Part shown: positions 1 to 9,268 of the stretch, in pieces
Numbering within the stretch: the first letter of the stretch is position 1
How the letters are laid out: each line of letters starts with the position of its first letter
Source of the DNA: Phycisphaeraceae bacterium
Lineage (GTDB): Bacteria; Planctomycetota; Phycisphaerae; Phycisphaerales; UBA1924
Length of the DNA: 64,000 bases
Reading direction: 5' to 3'
NCBI GenBank assembly: GCA_021297895.1
Contig: JAJTHN010000041.1
Location: 1-64,000 of the forward strand
Translations under genes and position numbers: made by a program
Notes under the pieces: generated by a model
The model's database searches: none
Told to the model about the DNA's origin: nothing
What the model saw: the letters and a program-made list of their open reading frames with translations, nothing else

Positions 1-260
<260 letters not shown>

Positions 261-270
261 GATTCCTTAG

Positions 271-301
271 ACCGAGGCCTGTGGAGCAATCCACGCTCGG
301 T
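271..301 (+). other. hairpin downstream of 16S, possible processing stem
   Basis: ACCGAG at 271 pairs with CTCGGT at 296-301 and GTGGA pairs with TCCAC inside it, giving a near-continuous stem just after the 16S 3' end. It has no T-tract, so it is more likely a processing or trailer structure than a terminator. Function is inferred from position only. Confidence 0.45.
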
Positions 302-394
302 TCGTCAGCACACTCTCGTCCGGGAAGAGCGATCAACCTGGGCAGTCTGGCCGCAAGGCCGATCATCGGACTCCAACTGTTTACGATCTAACGC

Positions 395-430
395 AACGCC
401 CGCGGCTTGTCCGCGGGCGTTGTCTTTTTT
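395..430 (+). terminator. intrinsic terminator of the 16S transcript
   Basis: A perfect 11-bp stem, AACGCCCGCGG (395-405) with CCGCGGGCGTT (411-421), loop CTTGT, followed by TGTC and six T (425-430). It ends transcription about 150 nt after the 16S gene, which is direct evidence that the 16S gene is not in one transcript with a 23S gene. Confidence 0.9.
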
Positions 431-519
431 GCTCCGTTAATGCTCCCGCCCTCATCGCGCCGGCGCTTCTGCCGCAGCCCCGGGCCGACCTCTCGCCGCC
501 CCCGCCGCGTGGTCGTGCG

Positions 520-762
520 CTACGAGCCGGTCTCCCCCGCACCTTCATCCGTCAATCGTCTCACCAGGCGGCTGTACTGCTGCCGCGCCGTCGCCCCGCT
601 CACCCCGATCGCCGCGCCCACCTGGCTCCAGTCCTGCCCCGCGGCCCGAAGCCTGAGCATCATCGCCTCCATCGGCGAAAGCCGATCTGCGAATCGCTCG
701 ATCATCTCCGCCCGAAGCACCACGTCCTCTCCCGTCGGCTCATCGCCCGCCGGTTCGATCAC
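520..762 (-). CDS. sigma factor region 4 half of an ECF sigma factor split by an amber codon
   Basis: 80 codons giving a sigma-70 region 4 helix-turn-helix: LSPMEAMMLRLRAAGQDW, then SQVGAAIGVSGATARQQYSRL, the usual -35 recognition fold. It lies in the same reading frame as the region 2 segment at 766-1155 and is separated from it only by one TAG (766-768) and one Ser codon; the first possible start is a GTG at 760-762. No Shine-Dalgarno site is evident before that GTG. Either this is the tail of a disrupted gene, or it is read by stop-codon readthrough or reinitiation, or the TAG is a sequencing error. On its own it would be a DNA-binding domain without core-binding region 2. Confidence 0.55.
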   Translation of the reverse strand: MIEPAGDEPTGEDVVLRAEMIERFADRLSPMEAMMLRLRAAGQDWSQVGAAIGVSGATARQQYSRLVRRLTDEGAGETGS

Positions 763-765
763 CGA

Positions 766-1155
766 CTACGACGCCCCCTCACCACCCCCGCCTCCCAACG
801 CGACTCCCTCGAACATCGCCCGCTTGAGCGCTCCGTCCCGCCGAGCAACCTCCGCGAGTTTCGTCCGCACCACATCGCGTAGGTACCCCACCAGCGCCGC
901 TTCGCTGTCGAAACGCACCTTCCCGGCCCCGTGATCCTCGACAAACGACTTGGCGATCGACTGGCAGATATCCGCCGACTCATGCCGGCTCCGCAGCCCC
1001 GGACCCATCTTCCCCCGCACGAAGATCATCAGCAGGCGAAGCACCTCGCCGAACGCACGCTCCCTCGCTGCGGGGTCTTCCGCCCGCGCGCGATCCAGCA
1101 GCGCACGCAGTCCGCTCGTTGAGTCCACGCGAACCTCCTCAACGTTTTCTGCCAA
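766..1155 (-). CDS. ECF-type RNA polymerase sigma factor, region 2 half (truncated by in-frame TAG)
   Basis: 129 codons from a TTG at 1155. Region 2 is recognisable by the stretch RHESADICQSIAKSFVEDHG followed by YLRDVVRTKLAEVARRDGA, a pattern typical of the small ECF sigma factors common in planctomycetes. The protein ends in a glycine-rich linker and a TAG at 766-768. The frame then continues into a normal region 4 (520-762), so an intact ancestor of about 211 residues is clear. The gene is divergent from the TPR-type Ser/Thr kinase that starts at 1269, a pairing that in planctomycetes often joins an ECF factor to a kinase. Whether the split product is functional cannot be decided from sequence. 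Confidence 0.75.
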   Translation of the reverse strand: MAENVEEVRVDSTSGLRALLDRARAEDPAARERAFGEVLRLLMIFVRGKMGPGLRSRHESADICQSIAKSFVEDHGAGKVRFDSEAALVGYLRDVVRTKLAEVARRDGALKRAMFEGVALGGGGGEGAS

Positions 1156-1268
1156 CGGATCAGTTTCGCCACCCGGCCCGACCGCTGCAGAATACCACCG
1201 GCAACGTCACGCCACGCCGTTGGGGCGCACTTGTGTTCCGGCCCCGCCCGCGATCGCGCGATTGTACC

Positions 1269-4256
1269 ATGACCCTCGGTCAAACCCCCAGTCCGCCCAT
1301 GAGCACCGACCAGCCCGCCAGCACGCCGCACGACTCCGGTCACACTTCCGGTCGCGCCAACCTTGGCCACTCGCCCGGTCCCCCGTTCAGCGTTGACCTG
1401 CTTGTCGAACTGGCCGAGTCGCTCCACGACGCCGGCCGCGCCGATGAAGCGCGGCTCGAGCGTCTTGCCAGCCGCGTCCCGTCGGCGACCCGAACGGTCG
1501 TGCTGACCGGCCCTGAGTACGCCGATCTCCGCCGCTCGCTCCTGATGGTCGAAGTCTCTCGTCGACTCAACATGCAGTCTCGGTCGGTCGGCGTGAGTCA
1601 GGCGATCGCTGAACTCCGCGCCGAACTCCTCACCCGCCTGCCTGGCGTGGAGCCCGACATCGAGGCGGTGCTGGGTATGGCCGCGATGTTCGCGGACATC
1701 AGCGCATCGGATGGTCCCGAGGCGCCAGCGCCAGACTCTGCGCGGTCCACCGCTCCGGGCACATCATTCCCGGCTACGGCGGCCAATCCTGCCGCCGACG
1801 CAACCGCCAGCCCGGTCGCCCTCGCGCAGGGAGTCACCCTCGGCAAGTACATCCTCCGCGAGCCCATCGGCGAGGGGGCCTTCGGCGAGGTCTGGCGCGC
1901 GTGGGACACCACGCTCCGCCGATCCGTCGCCCTCAAACTCATCCGCGTCCGCAGCACCGTGTCGTCGCGCCTCGCACAGGAGAGGTTCTTCGCCGAGGCC
2001 CGCGCCGCGGCATCGCTCGACCATCCGAACGTCGTAAAGGTCCACGACGTCGGGCGTTTCGAGAGTGTCGGTCGGTGGTTCATCGACGCCCAGCTCGTCG
2101 GCGAGCCCGCGCCAACGCCCGCCGACCCACTGGCCGTCCGTGTTGGCTGCTCGCTCGAGGAGTACGCCGCCGCGCGACCCGCTGCGCCGGCCTCCGGAGC
2201 CGACTTCCGGCTCATCACCCGCATCATGCTCGACGCGACTCGCGGCGTCGCCGCGGCACACGCGCGGGGCGTGCTGCACCGCGACCTCAAGCCCGCGAAC
2301 ATCCTGCTCACGCCTTCCCTCCGCGCCCTGGTGGCCGACTTCGGCCTGAGCACCTCCGGCCTCACGCCCCACGCCGCCGCGGACCACGAGCACCCCGACA
2401 CACCCGCCGATCCCGACGCGTCCATCCGCCAGACGGTCGCCTTCCGCGGCGAACACGGTCGGATCGTCGGCACCCCCGCCTTCATGGCCCCCGAGCAGGC
2501 CCGCGGCGAGCGCTGCACGCCCGCCACCGATGTCTACGCCCTCGGCGCAACCCTCCGCTTCCTCATCACGCGCCGCCCGCCCGTTTCCGCCTCCGGCTCG
2601 TTCTCGCCCGATGCCCGCTGGGATGTCATCCACCAGGTGCAGCGCCTGGCCGAGCGTCCGCTCGAGCCCGTCGCCCGACTCGCTCCGCGTGTCCCGGCTG
2701 ATCTTGCCGCGATTTGCGACCGTGCAACGTCGGCCGATCCCGCCCAGCGATACGCCTCGGCGGAAGAACTCGCGTCGGATCTGCAGGCCTTTCTTGATGG
2801 TCGTCCCGTGCTTGCCGCCCGCCCCGGCGCAGCGCGCCGTGCGTTGCTCTTTACTCGCAGGAACCCGGCCCCTGTCGCCATCGCCGCGCTCGCGACGGTG
2901 ATCATCATCGCCGGCACCGCGCGAGCGCTCATCAGTCTGCGGCAGGAGCGCGACATCGCCCGGGCCGCGACCATCCGGGCGATCGATGAACGCGACCGCG
3001 CCGTCGCCGCCGAACGACTCGCCGCCGAACGCTTGGCCGAGGCCCAGCGCGCCCGCGACGCAAGCGAGGTCGTCACCCGATTCCTCGTCGAGACCCTCGC
3101 CGCGGCCCAGACCGTTCGCGGCGGCCCGACGATCACGCTCGCCGATGCGATCATGCAGGCGCTTCCCAAGATCGAGAAGGCCTTCGCCAATCAGCCCGAA
3201 AGCGAAGCGACCGTGCGATACACACTCGGCGGAGCGCTGCTCAGCCTCGGTCGCTTTGCTGAAGCTCGTTCGCAGATCGAGCGTTCGCTGGTCCTGCGGC
3301 GGGAGTTGCTGGGGGAGGAACATCCCGACACCGTCCGCTCACGCGTGGTGGAGGCCCTGGCCGACGAGGCGGTGCAGGAGGACGAGGCGATCATCGAGCG
3401 GCTGCGCGAACTCGAACGCGTGGCCGCACGCGTGCTCGGCGAGACCAACTCAAGCACGCTCGCGCTGCGCGATGCCATGTGCAGGCGGCTGACCGAACTC
3501 TTCCGCACCGATGAGTCCGAGCCGATGCTCCGCCAGACGCTGGCGACGCGAGTCGCCATCAACGGCCCCGATCATCCCGAGAGTCTCGCGTGTCGGCAGA
3601 ATCTCGCTCGCGTGCTCTGGCTCATGCGTCGGCATATGGAGGCCGAGCGCGAGTACATCGCGACGATCGAGGGCTGGGAGCGCACCGCCGGGCCGGATTA
3701 TCTGGCGACCTGGCTCGTGCGCCAGCAGCTCGGCGGTCTGTATCTCGACATGCGCGATCGCCGCGCCGAGAAGATTCTCGTCGATTCGCTCGCGCGCCTC
3801 GAGCGCGACCTCGGCGCTCAGCACGAGACCGTGCTCACCGCCGCGTTCAACATCGCGATGATGCGGCTCTTTGCTGAGCGCGACGCCAAGTCCTGCCGCG
3901 AGATCGCCGAGAAGTACCTCCCGGCCAGCGTCAAGACGTATGGCCAGTCCCACTCGACAACACTCCGGCTTCGCTCCCTGATCGCCGAAGCGCGGCTGCT
4001 GCAGGGCGACATCGCGGACCTTGAGCCATTTGCCCGCGAGACCTATCAGACCGCCTTGGAGGCTCAGGGCCGCCGCGGCCAGGACACCGTCATCGCCGGC
4101 AGCGTGCTCTACGGCCTCTTCATGGCCACGGGTGAGCATGACAAGGCCCGGCGCTACCAGCGCTTCGCACGGCCCGATCAGCCGCCACCACCCGAGCCCA
4201 AACCTGACCTCGCACCTGCTCCCGGCCCCGGCCCCGCCGAATCGCCCACCCCCTGA
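1269..4256 (+). CDS. membrane Ser/Thr protein kinase with C-terminal TPR repeats
   Basis: A 995-residue Hanks-type kinase. The N-terminal ~190 residues are an unassigned helical region. The kinase domain (about 191-510) has the glycine loop GEGAFGEV, the lysine in ALKLI, the catalytic HRDLKPANIL near 336, DFGLS near 357 and GTPAFMAPEQ near 401. A Pro/Ala-rich insert lies before the catalytic loop. A single membrane helix follows at about 531-554, then a coiled stretch, then kinesin-light-chain-like TPR repeats (about 600-960) and a proline-rich tail. The cytoplasmic kinase is therefore tethered with a protein-binding C-terminus. I chose ATG 1269 because the frame upstream runs into the divergent sigma gene. 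The divergent ECF gene suggests a shared signalling unit. Confidence 0.9.
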   Translation: MTLGQTPSPPMSTDQPASTPHDSGHTSGRANLGHSPGPPFSVDLLVELAESLHDAGRADEARLERLASRVPSATRTVVLTGPEYADLRRSLLMVEVSRRLNMQSRSVGVSQAIAELRAELLTRLPGVEPDIEAVLGMAAMFADISASDGPEAPAPDSARSTAPGTSFPATAANPAADATASPVALAQGVTLGKYILREPIGEGAFGEVWRAWDTTLRRSVALKLIRVRSTVSSRLAQERFFAEARAAASLDHPNVVKVHDVGRFESVGRWFIDAQLVGEPAPTPADPLAVRVGCSLEEYAAARPAAPASGADFRLITRIMLDATRGVAAAHARGVLHRDLKPANILLTPSLRALVADFGLSTSGLTPHAAADHEHPDTPADPDASIRQTVAFRGEHGRIVGTPAFMAPEQARGERCTPATDVYALGATLRFLITRRPPVSASGSFSPDARWDVIHQVQRLAERPLEPVARLAPRVPADLAAICDRATSADPAQRYASAEELASDLQAFLDGRPVLAARPGAARRALLFTRRNPAPVAIAALATVIIIAGTARALISLRQERDIARAATIRAIDERDRAVAAERLAAERLAEAQRARDASEVVTRFLVETLAAAQTVRGGPTITLADAIMQALPKIEKAFANQPESEATVRYTLGGALLSLGRFAEARSQIERSLVLRRELLGEEHPDTVRSRVVEALADEAVQEDEAIIERLRELERVAARVLGETNSSTLALRDAMCRRLTELFRTDESEPMLRQTLATRVAINGPDHPESLACRQNLARVLWLMRRHMEAEREYIATIEGWERTAGPDYLATWLVRQQLGGLYLDMRDRRAEKILVDSLARLERDLGAQHETVLTAAFNIAMMRLFAERDAKSCREIAEKYLPASVKTYGQSHSTTLRLRSLIAEARLLQGDIADLEPFARETYQTALEAQGRRGQDTVIAGSVLYGLFMATGEHDKARRYQRFARPDQPPPPEPKPDLAPAPGPGPAESPTP

Positions 4257-4274
4257 TGCCACGCCGATCCGCGG

Positions 4275-5045
4275 CTACTGCGCCTTGCGGATCTCAAAGA
4301 CCATGTTCACCACGGCGTAAACGTCCTTCTCGATCGAACTCAGGTCGTACATTCCCATCCCGCTGACTTCCGTCGAGTTGGGCCGAACCACCTGCAGCGG
4401 ACCCATGTTCGCCGACCGCACGGCACCGATCTCCGAGCCCGCGTGTCTGGCGACCTCGTCGGCCCGCACCTTCGCGTCCTTGCTCGCCTCGCCCAGAATC
4501 GTCACGCGCATGTCGGCGAGTTTGGAGTACGTGAACTCCGGCGGACTCGGCGTCACGCGCACGCCGTCCTTGATCAGGTCCGTCACCTTTCCCGATGCAT
4601 CGGCCACTCCCCGAACGTCCGTCGTGGTCACGAAGAAGTCGCGGTTGAGCACGTGCCCCGCGACTTCGCGAGTCGAGTTCCCGTTCTTGTCCCGCGTGTA
4701 GTACGTGCTGGTATCGATCGACGAGAGCTCCACGCTCGCGTCCTTGATCCCGGACTTGGCGATGAACTCGCGCACCTTGTCCACGCTCTTGTCCAGTTCG
4801 GCGTACGCCTCCGGCAGGCTCGCATTCTCGCCCGTCACCCGGATGCGCCACACGGCCAGATCGCTGGTGATCCGCTGGCGCGCCGAGCCGCGGACCGCGA
4901 TGGTCTGCCCGCTCTCGCGGACTTCCGCCGCCTTCTCCTTGTACGCCCGTGACGCGACGACCACGCTGGTGATCACGCTCACGCCAACAACCGCCGACAC
5001 GACCAGCGCGCTCGAGAGCGCGTTCACGCGAACGTGATACTCCAT
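4275..5045 (-). CDS. SIMPL domain protein (DUF541/YggE-like), membrane-anchored
   Basis: A 256-residue protein with one N-terminal membrane helix (about 8-27, SALVVSAVVGVSVITSVVVAS) and a SIMPL/DUF541 domain covering the rest: the segment after QTIAVRGSARQRITSDLAVW, the mid-domain VELSSIDTSTYYTRDKNG and the C-terminal ADEVARHAGSEIGAVRSAN. Members are found in the periplasm or outside the membrane and have been linked to oxidative stress, but the biochemical role is unknown. The ATG at 5043-5045 is preferred because GGAG lies about 9 nt upstream. It converges with the kinase gene, with 18 bp between stops. Confidence 0.85.
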   Translation of the reverse strand: MEYHVRVNALSSALVVSAVVGVSVITSVVVASRAYKEKAAEVRESGQTIAVRGSARQRITSDLAVWRIRVTGENASLPEAYAELDKSVDKVREFIAKSGIKDASVELSSIDTSTYYTRDKNGNSTREVAGHVLNRDFFVTTTDVRGVADASGKVTDLIKDGVRVTPSPPEFTYSKLADMRVTILGEASKDAKVRADEVARHAGSEIGAVRSANMGPLQVVRPNSTEVSGMGMYDLSSIEKDVYAVVNMVFEIRKAQ

Positions 5046-5348
5046 CGCTTCAACTCCGGGGTCGCCAGCCGCTCGGCGCACACGCCTCGGCTCGCTCTGA
5101 TGAACATCGTCGACGCGAGCGATCACGCTGCAACTTCTCGATCACATTTGTGTGTGCGTGCGCACGCGTGCGGAGTTCCCAGCCGCACCATCCGATCGGG
5201 GGGTGACGCGGCACACGGCGCGAGCGATCAATCTCTCCGCCCGTGCCGCATTCGCCGCCGCACGATCACGCCGGCGCCGCGTACGCTCGCCGCATTCACG
5301 ACCCCTTGCCCATCGCTCGGTCGGATGCCCCGGAGGATCACTCGCATC

Positions 5349-6344
5349 ATGAGCCGTCGCCCGCGCTCCTTCGTCCCTTGTCATCTCGCCGCCAGCGTGG
5401 CCGCGCTGCTCGCGATCATACTCGTCGCGATAGCGCCCGCGTGCACCGCCAAGCCCGTGGCCACGACGCCGACTCGTGCGTCCGAGGACACTTCTTCCAC
5501 CACCGCCTCCGCCTCCACCGCCGCCTCCACCTCCGCCTCCGCCTCCGCCAACATCTCTGAGCCCCCGCAGGTCATCGGCCGGGGCAGCATCTACCGCGTC
5601 CTGCCCGGTCGGGGACTTGGCCGACCGAACGCCTCAGGCCTTGTCGTGCAGCGATTCGCCGCCGCGCCTTCTCGTGGCATCGTGCTGACCTTCGACGATG
5701 GCCCCGATCCGACCTGGACCCCCGCGCTGCTCGATGTGCTCGCCGCCGAGCGCGTCCCCGCGGCGTTCTTCGTCGTTGGCCGCCGCGCTTCGCAGCATCC
5801 CGCGATCATCCAGCGTGCCGCCCGCGAGGGCCACCTGATTGCCAATCACTCGACCACCCATCCCCACCTGACAAGCCTCAGCCCGACAGATCTCGACACC
5901 GAGGTTCTCGCAACCCAGCGAGTCATCGCGAACATCCTCGGCCGCGAGCCGACGCTCTTCCGTTGCCCGTTCAGCACGAGCCCCAACATCACCGACCCGG
6001 CCCTGGCCCGGGCGCTCGCACGCGTCACCGAACTGGGTCTGACCATCGTCGGTGCCGACGCCGGTGTCGAGGACTACACCCCCGGCATCCCGCCGGAAAC
6101 CCTCGTCGAGCAGATCTTCCTACAACTCGGTGAGCCCGGCCCTTGGATCGTCGTGCTTCACGACGGCGGCGGCGACCGCACCCGGACGATTCAGGCCCTC
6201 CGCCAACTCATCCCCGAGGCCCGCCGTCGCGGCTTCGAGTTCATCAGCCTCCAGCAGTTCCTCGACTCATCAGGACCGGCCGCGGCAGGACAAGGCATAA
6301 GCTCCACCCTCCCCGCTAGATCCGATCAGAACCCGAATTCGTAG
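5349..6344 (+). CDS. polysaccharide deacetylase (NodB family) lipoprotein
   Basis: A 331-residue carbohydrate esterase family 4 protein. The N-terminus has a membrane stretch ending in a lipobox-like APAC, so it is probably a lipoprotein or exported; a Ser/Ala/Thr low-complexity linker follows. NodB motifs are in order: TFDDGP (motif 1, general base and metal Asp), HSTTHPHL (motif 2, metal histidines), RCPF (motif 3, altered from the usual R-P-PF/Y), and VLHDGGG (motif 5). It should remove N- or O-acetyl groups from a polysaccharide such as peptidoglycan or chitin-like glycan. ATG 5349 has GGAGG about 12 nt upstream; longer in-frame starts read through non-coding-like sequence. Confidence 0.88.
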   Translation: MSRRPRSFVPCHLAASVAALLAIILVAIAPACTAKPVATTPTRASEDTSSTTASASTAASTSASASANISEPPQVIGRGSIYRVLPGRGLGRPNASGLVVQRFAAAPSRGIVLTFDDGPDPTWTPALLDVLAAERVPAAFFVVGRRASQHPAIIQRAAREGHLIANHSTTHPHLTSLSPTDLDTEVLATQRVIANILGREPTLFRCPFSTSPNITDPALARALARVTELGLTIVGADAGVEDYTPGIPPETLVEQIFLQLGEPGPWIVVLHDGGGDRTRTIQALRQLIPEARRRGFEFISLQQFLDSSGPAAAGQGISSTLPARSDQNPNS

Positions 6345-6480
6345 CACGCGGGCTCCGTTCCCGGCGTTTTCGGGAGTTGACCGGAGCGGGGGGGGCATCT
6401 AGCCTTCCCTTCACTTCGGAGCGATGGTTTTCATTGGGACGCGGGCCTGATTCGCTCGCCGTCCCCGAAAGGGCTGACTC

Positions 6481-6687
6481 ATGCTTCCCACCCAGAAAGT
6501 TTCTTACGGCCGCACTCGTCGTCGTCGCAGCCACCACGCGATGAAGGCCATCACGGTCGCGATGGACCCCATCTCGGGCCTTCCCAAGCAGCACCACCGC
6601 GTCGCGGGTTCCTCCGGTTACGTCCGCGCCGGCCTGCGCATCAGCGTTCCGAAGCTCGGCATCGGCGTTGACGCTCCCGCCCGGTGA
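6481..6687 (+). CDS. rpmF: 50S ribosomal protein L32, zinc-ribbon-less form
   Basis: A 68-residue basic protein. The core RTRRRRSHHAMKA matches the L32 signature (KSRRRMRRSHHAL), followed by a C-terminal half in the place of the zinc ribbon. No cysteine is present, so this is the C-minus form of L32. It sits 166 bp upstream of plsX, the widely conserved rpmF-plsX arrangement, which supports the call despite the weak C-terminal similarity. An AGGG-type ribosome site lies before ATG 6481. The DUF177 (YceD) gene that often precedes rpmF is absent; upstream is the deacetylase. Confidence 0.82.
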   Translation: MLPTQKVSYGRTRRRRSHHAMKAITVAMDPISGLPKQHHRVAGSSGYVRAGLRISVPKLGIGVDAPAR

Positions 6688-6853
6688 TGCCGGTCGTGAT
6701 TCGTCCCTGTTGACGTCCACCGCACCCGCGGCCGCTGGCGCGGGCGCAGTCGCCGCTCATCGTTCTGCTCTGACTTCTCGGACCAACTCCGGGTGCCCGC
6801 GGCAGATCTGCCGGACCTCGGCCCGTCCGACCTGATGGAAAGGACCTCCATCG

Positions 6854-7894
6854 ATGCGTCTTGGCGTTGATGTCATGGGCGGCGACCACGCCCCCGATGC
6901 GATCCTCAAAGGGTGTATTCAGGCCGTCGCCGACCTTCAGCCCGGCGATGAACTCGTACTCATCGGCGATGAGCCGACCTGCAAGGACTGGCTCAGCGAG
7001 GCCGGCATCAAGGACCCGCGCGTCAAGGTTGTTCACACCACCGAGATCATCGGTATGGATGAGCACCCCGTCGAGGCCGTCCGCGGCAAGAAGGACTCGT
7101 CCATCGTCCGCATGGCCCTGCTCGGCTCGCACAAGCAGGACGATCATCCCCTGCGCTGCGACGCCGTAGTTAGCGCCGGCAACACGGGCGCGTGCGTCTC
7201 CGCCGCGACCATGCACATGCGCCGCCTTCCGGGCGTGCATCGTCCCGGCATCGCCGTGACCATGCCCACGTTCCACGGCCCCGTCGTGCTTTCCGACGCC
7301 GGCGCCAATCCCGAGCCGCGACCCAGCCACCTCTGGCAATACGGCCTCATGGCCGAGACCGTCGCGATCCACCTGAACAAGAAGTCCACTCCCCGCATCG
7401 GCCTGATGAACATCGGTGCCGAAGAGGCCAAGGGCACGGACCTGATCCGCGAAACCCACGCCCTGCTCAAGGCAACGCCCGGCATCAACTACGTCGGGTT
7501 CATTGAGGGCCGCGACCTGTTCAGCGGCGTGTGCGATGTCGTCGTGACCGATGGCCTGGTCGGCAACACGCTTCTGAAGATGGCCGAGGGCCTCGCCTCC
7601 AGCCTCATCAAGGGCATCATGCACGAGATCGCCATGGCCGACATGGACCTCATGTCCCGCCTCGAGCCCGTGCTGAAAGAGATGTTCGTCAAGAACGACT
7701 ATCACGAGCACGGCGGTGCTCCGCTCCTTGGTGTCAACGGCCTGTGCTTCATCGCGCACGGCTCATCCGAGGCCAAGAGCATCCGCGCCGCGCTCCGTCA
7801 GGCCCGCAAGTACGTCAGCGCAGGCATCAACGAAAAGATCGTCGCCCGCCTTGCTCAGGTGGAATCTTCCATGCCTGTGCCCGCCAACGCCTGA
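6854..7894 (+). CDS. plsX: phosphate acyltransferase PlsX
   Basis: A 346-residue protein of the PlsX family, which makes acyl-phosphate from acyl-ACP at the start of phospholipid synthesis. The N-terminal MRLGVDVMGGDHAPDAILKG is diagnostic, followed by VSAGNTGACVSAA, VLSDAGANPEPRPSHLWQ, GLMNIGAEEAKGTDLIRE, FSGVCDVVVTDGLVGNTLLK and a C-terminal HGGAPLLGVNG. Length is normal for the family. An AAAGGA ribosome site lies about 10 nt upstream of ATG 6854. The usual downstream fabH and fabD are not here; an ankyrin protein follows. Confidence 0.97.
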   Translation: MRLGVDVMGGDHAPDAILKGCIQAVADLQPGDELVLIGDEPTCKDWLSEAGIKDPRVKVVHTTEIIGMDEHPVEAVRGKKDSSIVRMALLGSHKQDDHPLRCDAVVSAGNTGACVSAATMHMRRLPGVHRPGIAVTMPTFHGPVVLSDAGANPEPRPSHLWQYGLMAETVAIHLNKKSTPRIGLMNIGAEEAKGTDLIRETHALLKATPGINYVGFIEGRDLFSGVCDVVVTDGLVGNTLLKMAEGLASSLIKGIMHEIAMADMDLMSRLEPVLKEMFVKNDYHEHGGAPLLGVNGLCFIAHGSSEAKSIRAALRQARKYVSAGINEKIVARLAQVESSMPVPANA

Positions 7895-8216
7895 GGCCGT
7901 CGCCGCCGCACCGACTTCCGGGCGGCACTGGCAATCCGTCATCGCCTTCGCCGCCACTTGCCACATTGGCGCAAGTGTGGTCTACTACAAGCGTCTTATT
8001 CGTGCCCGCCACCGCCCCGCCAGGCTTGTGTACGCCTGCATACGCGTCGGGTCGGGCGGTCCGTGACTCGCCCAGCGTGCGCACCAGTCTCGGCGGAGGG
8101 TTCGCCGGGTTGCGTGATGCCGCGTCGAACGCGATGGCGACGGGTCTGGGCCGTGGCGTGATGGTGGGGGGGGAAGGGGCGGTGGTCAGTGCCCCAAACG
8201 GGGCAAGGAGGCTCGA
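7895..8216. other. intergenic region, no gene seen
   Basis: About 320 bp between plsX and the ankyrin gene. The only structure noted is a 7-bp stem, CACTTGC (7955-7961) with GCAAGTG (7971-7977), lacking a T-tract, and a G-rich run near 8164-8172. No coding signal is convincing in either direction. The promoter of the ankyrin gene probably lies here but no consensus stands out. Confidence 0.5.
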
Positions 8217-9224
8217 ATGTCCGGCGATGCTCCGACTCGACATGTCCATCCCGTCCGAATGCTCGTGATTCTGCTCTGCGGCGGCGGTCTGCTCTATGGC
8301 GTGCTCACGCTCGCGCGAAACTCGACGCCCCAGCCCGTGCTGGCCAGTGCCGCGGAGGCCACCGCGCTGCTCTCGTATGCCGCCACCGGCGATGTGATCA
8401 ATCTCCGCGCCGAACTCAAGCGCGGGGCCAACGTCGACATCCGCCAGCGTGGCGTGTCGCTCGAGCAGGGCATGACCCCGCTGATGTACGCCGCCAAGAG
8501 CGGCAGCCTCGATGCGGTCAACGCGCTGCTGACGGCCAAGGCCAATCCGAACATCGCCGCCGATGACGGCAAAACCGCGCTGATGATCGCGACGCTCTCT
8601 GAGAATCCCGCGATCGTCCGCGTGCTGATCGATAACGGCGCTCGCGTCGATGCCCGCACGCAGGACAATTGGACCGCGCTCATGTTCGCCGCGGCTCGCG
8701 GACGTATCGAGGCGCTCAACGCCCTGATCCAGGCCGGCGCGACGATCGAAGATCGCAACCGCGCACGGCAGTCCGCCCTGATGATCGCGACCCGCTCGGG
8801 CAACATCGAGGCGATTCGACGCCTGCTGGAGACCGGCGCGAGCGTCGACGCGGCCGACGCCGACGGCATGACGGCGTTGAACACCGCCGCCGATGCCGTG
8901 GACGACGTCGAGGTGCTCTCCCGCCTCATCGCCGCTGGTGCAAAGGTGAACACCGCCGACAACGAGGGCGTGACACCGCTGATGCGCGCCGCCGCCCGCG
9001 GCAAGCCGGACTTCGTTGCAACGCTCGTCAAGGCCGGTGCTGATGTCGACGCCAAGGACCGCCGTGGTTGGACCGCCAGCCAGTGGGCGAACAACCGCGG
9101 CGACGACTTCGGCCGCGAGGTCGTGGCCACCCTCCGCGGCAACGCGTCCGTTCCGGCAGCACCGGCACCGGCACCAGCCCCCGCCCCCGCGACACCCGTC
9201 TCCCCGACGCCGCCTGCGCAATGA
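8217..9224 (+). CDS. membrane-anchored ankyrin-repeat protein
   Basis: 335 residues: a single N-terminal membrane helix (about 13-33, VRMLVILLCGGGLLYGVLTLA), then roughly seven ankyrin repeats between about 45 and 300, each with the pattern G.T.LM.AA..G....V..LL..GA.V, and an Ala/Pro-rich tail of about 25 residues. The repeats would face the periplasm and act as a protein-binding surface; no catalytic domain is present. A strong AAGGAG lies 6 nt before ATG 8217. The transcript ends at a strong terminator at 9269-9306, so this gene is probably monocistronic. Confidence 0.88.
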   Translation: MSGDAPTRHVHPVRMLVILLCGGGLLYGVLTLARNSTPQPVLASAAEATALLSYAATGDVINLRAELKRGANVDIRQRGVSLEQGMTPLMYAAKSGSLDAVNALLTAKANPNIAADDGKTALMIATLSENPAIVRVLIDNGARVDARTQDNWTALMFAAARGRIEALNALIQAGATIEDRNRARQSALMIATRSGNIEAIRRLLETGASVDAADADGMTALNTAADAVDDVEVLSRLIAAGAKVNTADNEGVTPLMRAAARGKPDFVATLVKAGADVDAKDRRGWTASQWANNRGDDFGREVVATLRGNASVPAAPAPAPAPAPATPVSPTPPAQ

Positions 9225-9268
9225 TCGGGCAAGTCCCGGGGAATTACGAAAGGTCATCGTCAAATCCG

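Noticed and set aside
1119-1268. Extended N-terminus of the TPR kinase
   Set aside because: The extension overlaps the divergent sigma gene and reads like translated non-coding DNA; ATG 1269 is the better start.
7955-7977. Hairpin after plsX as a terminator
   Set aside because: The 7-bp stem has no T-tract and lies 60 nt after the stop; not strong enough to call.
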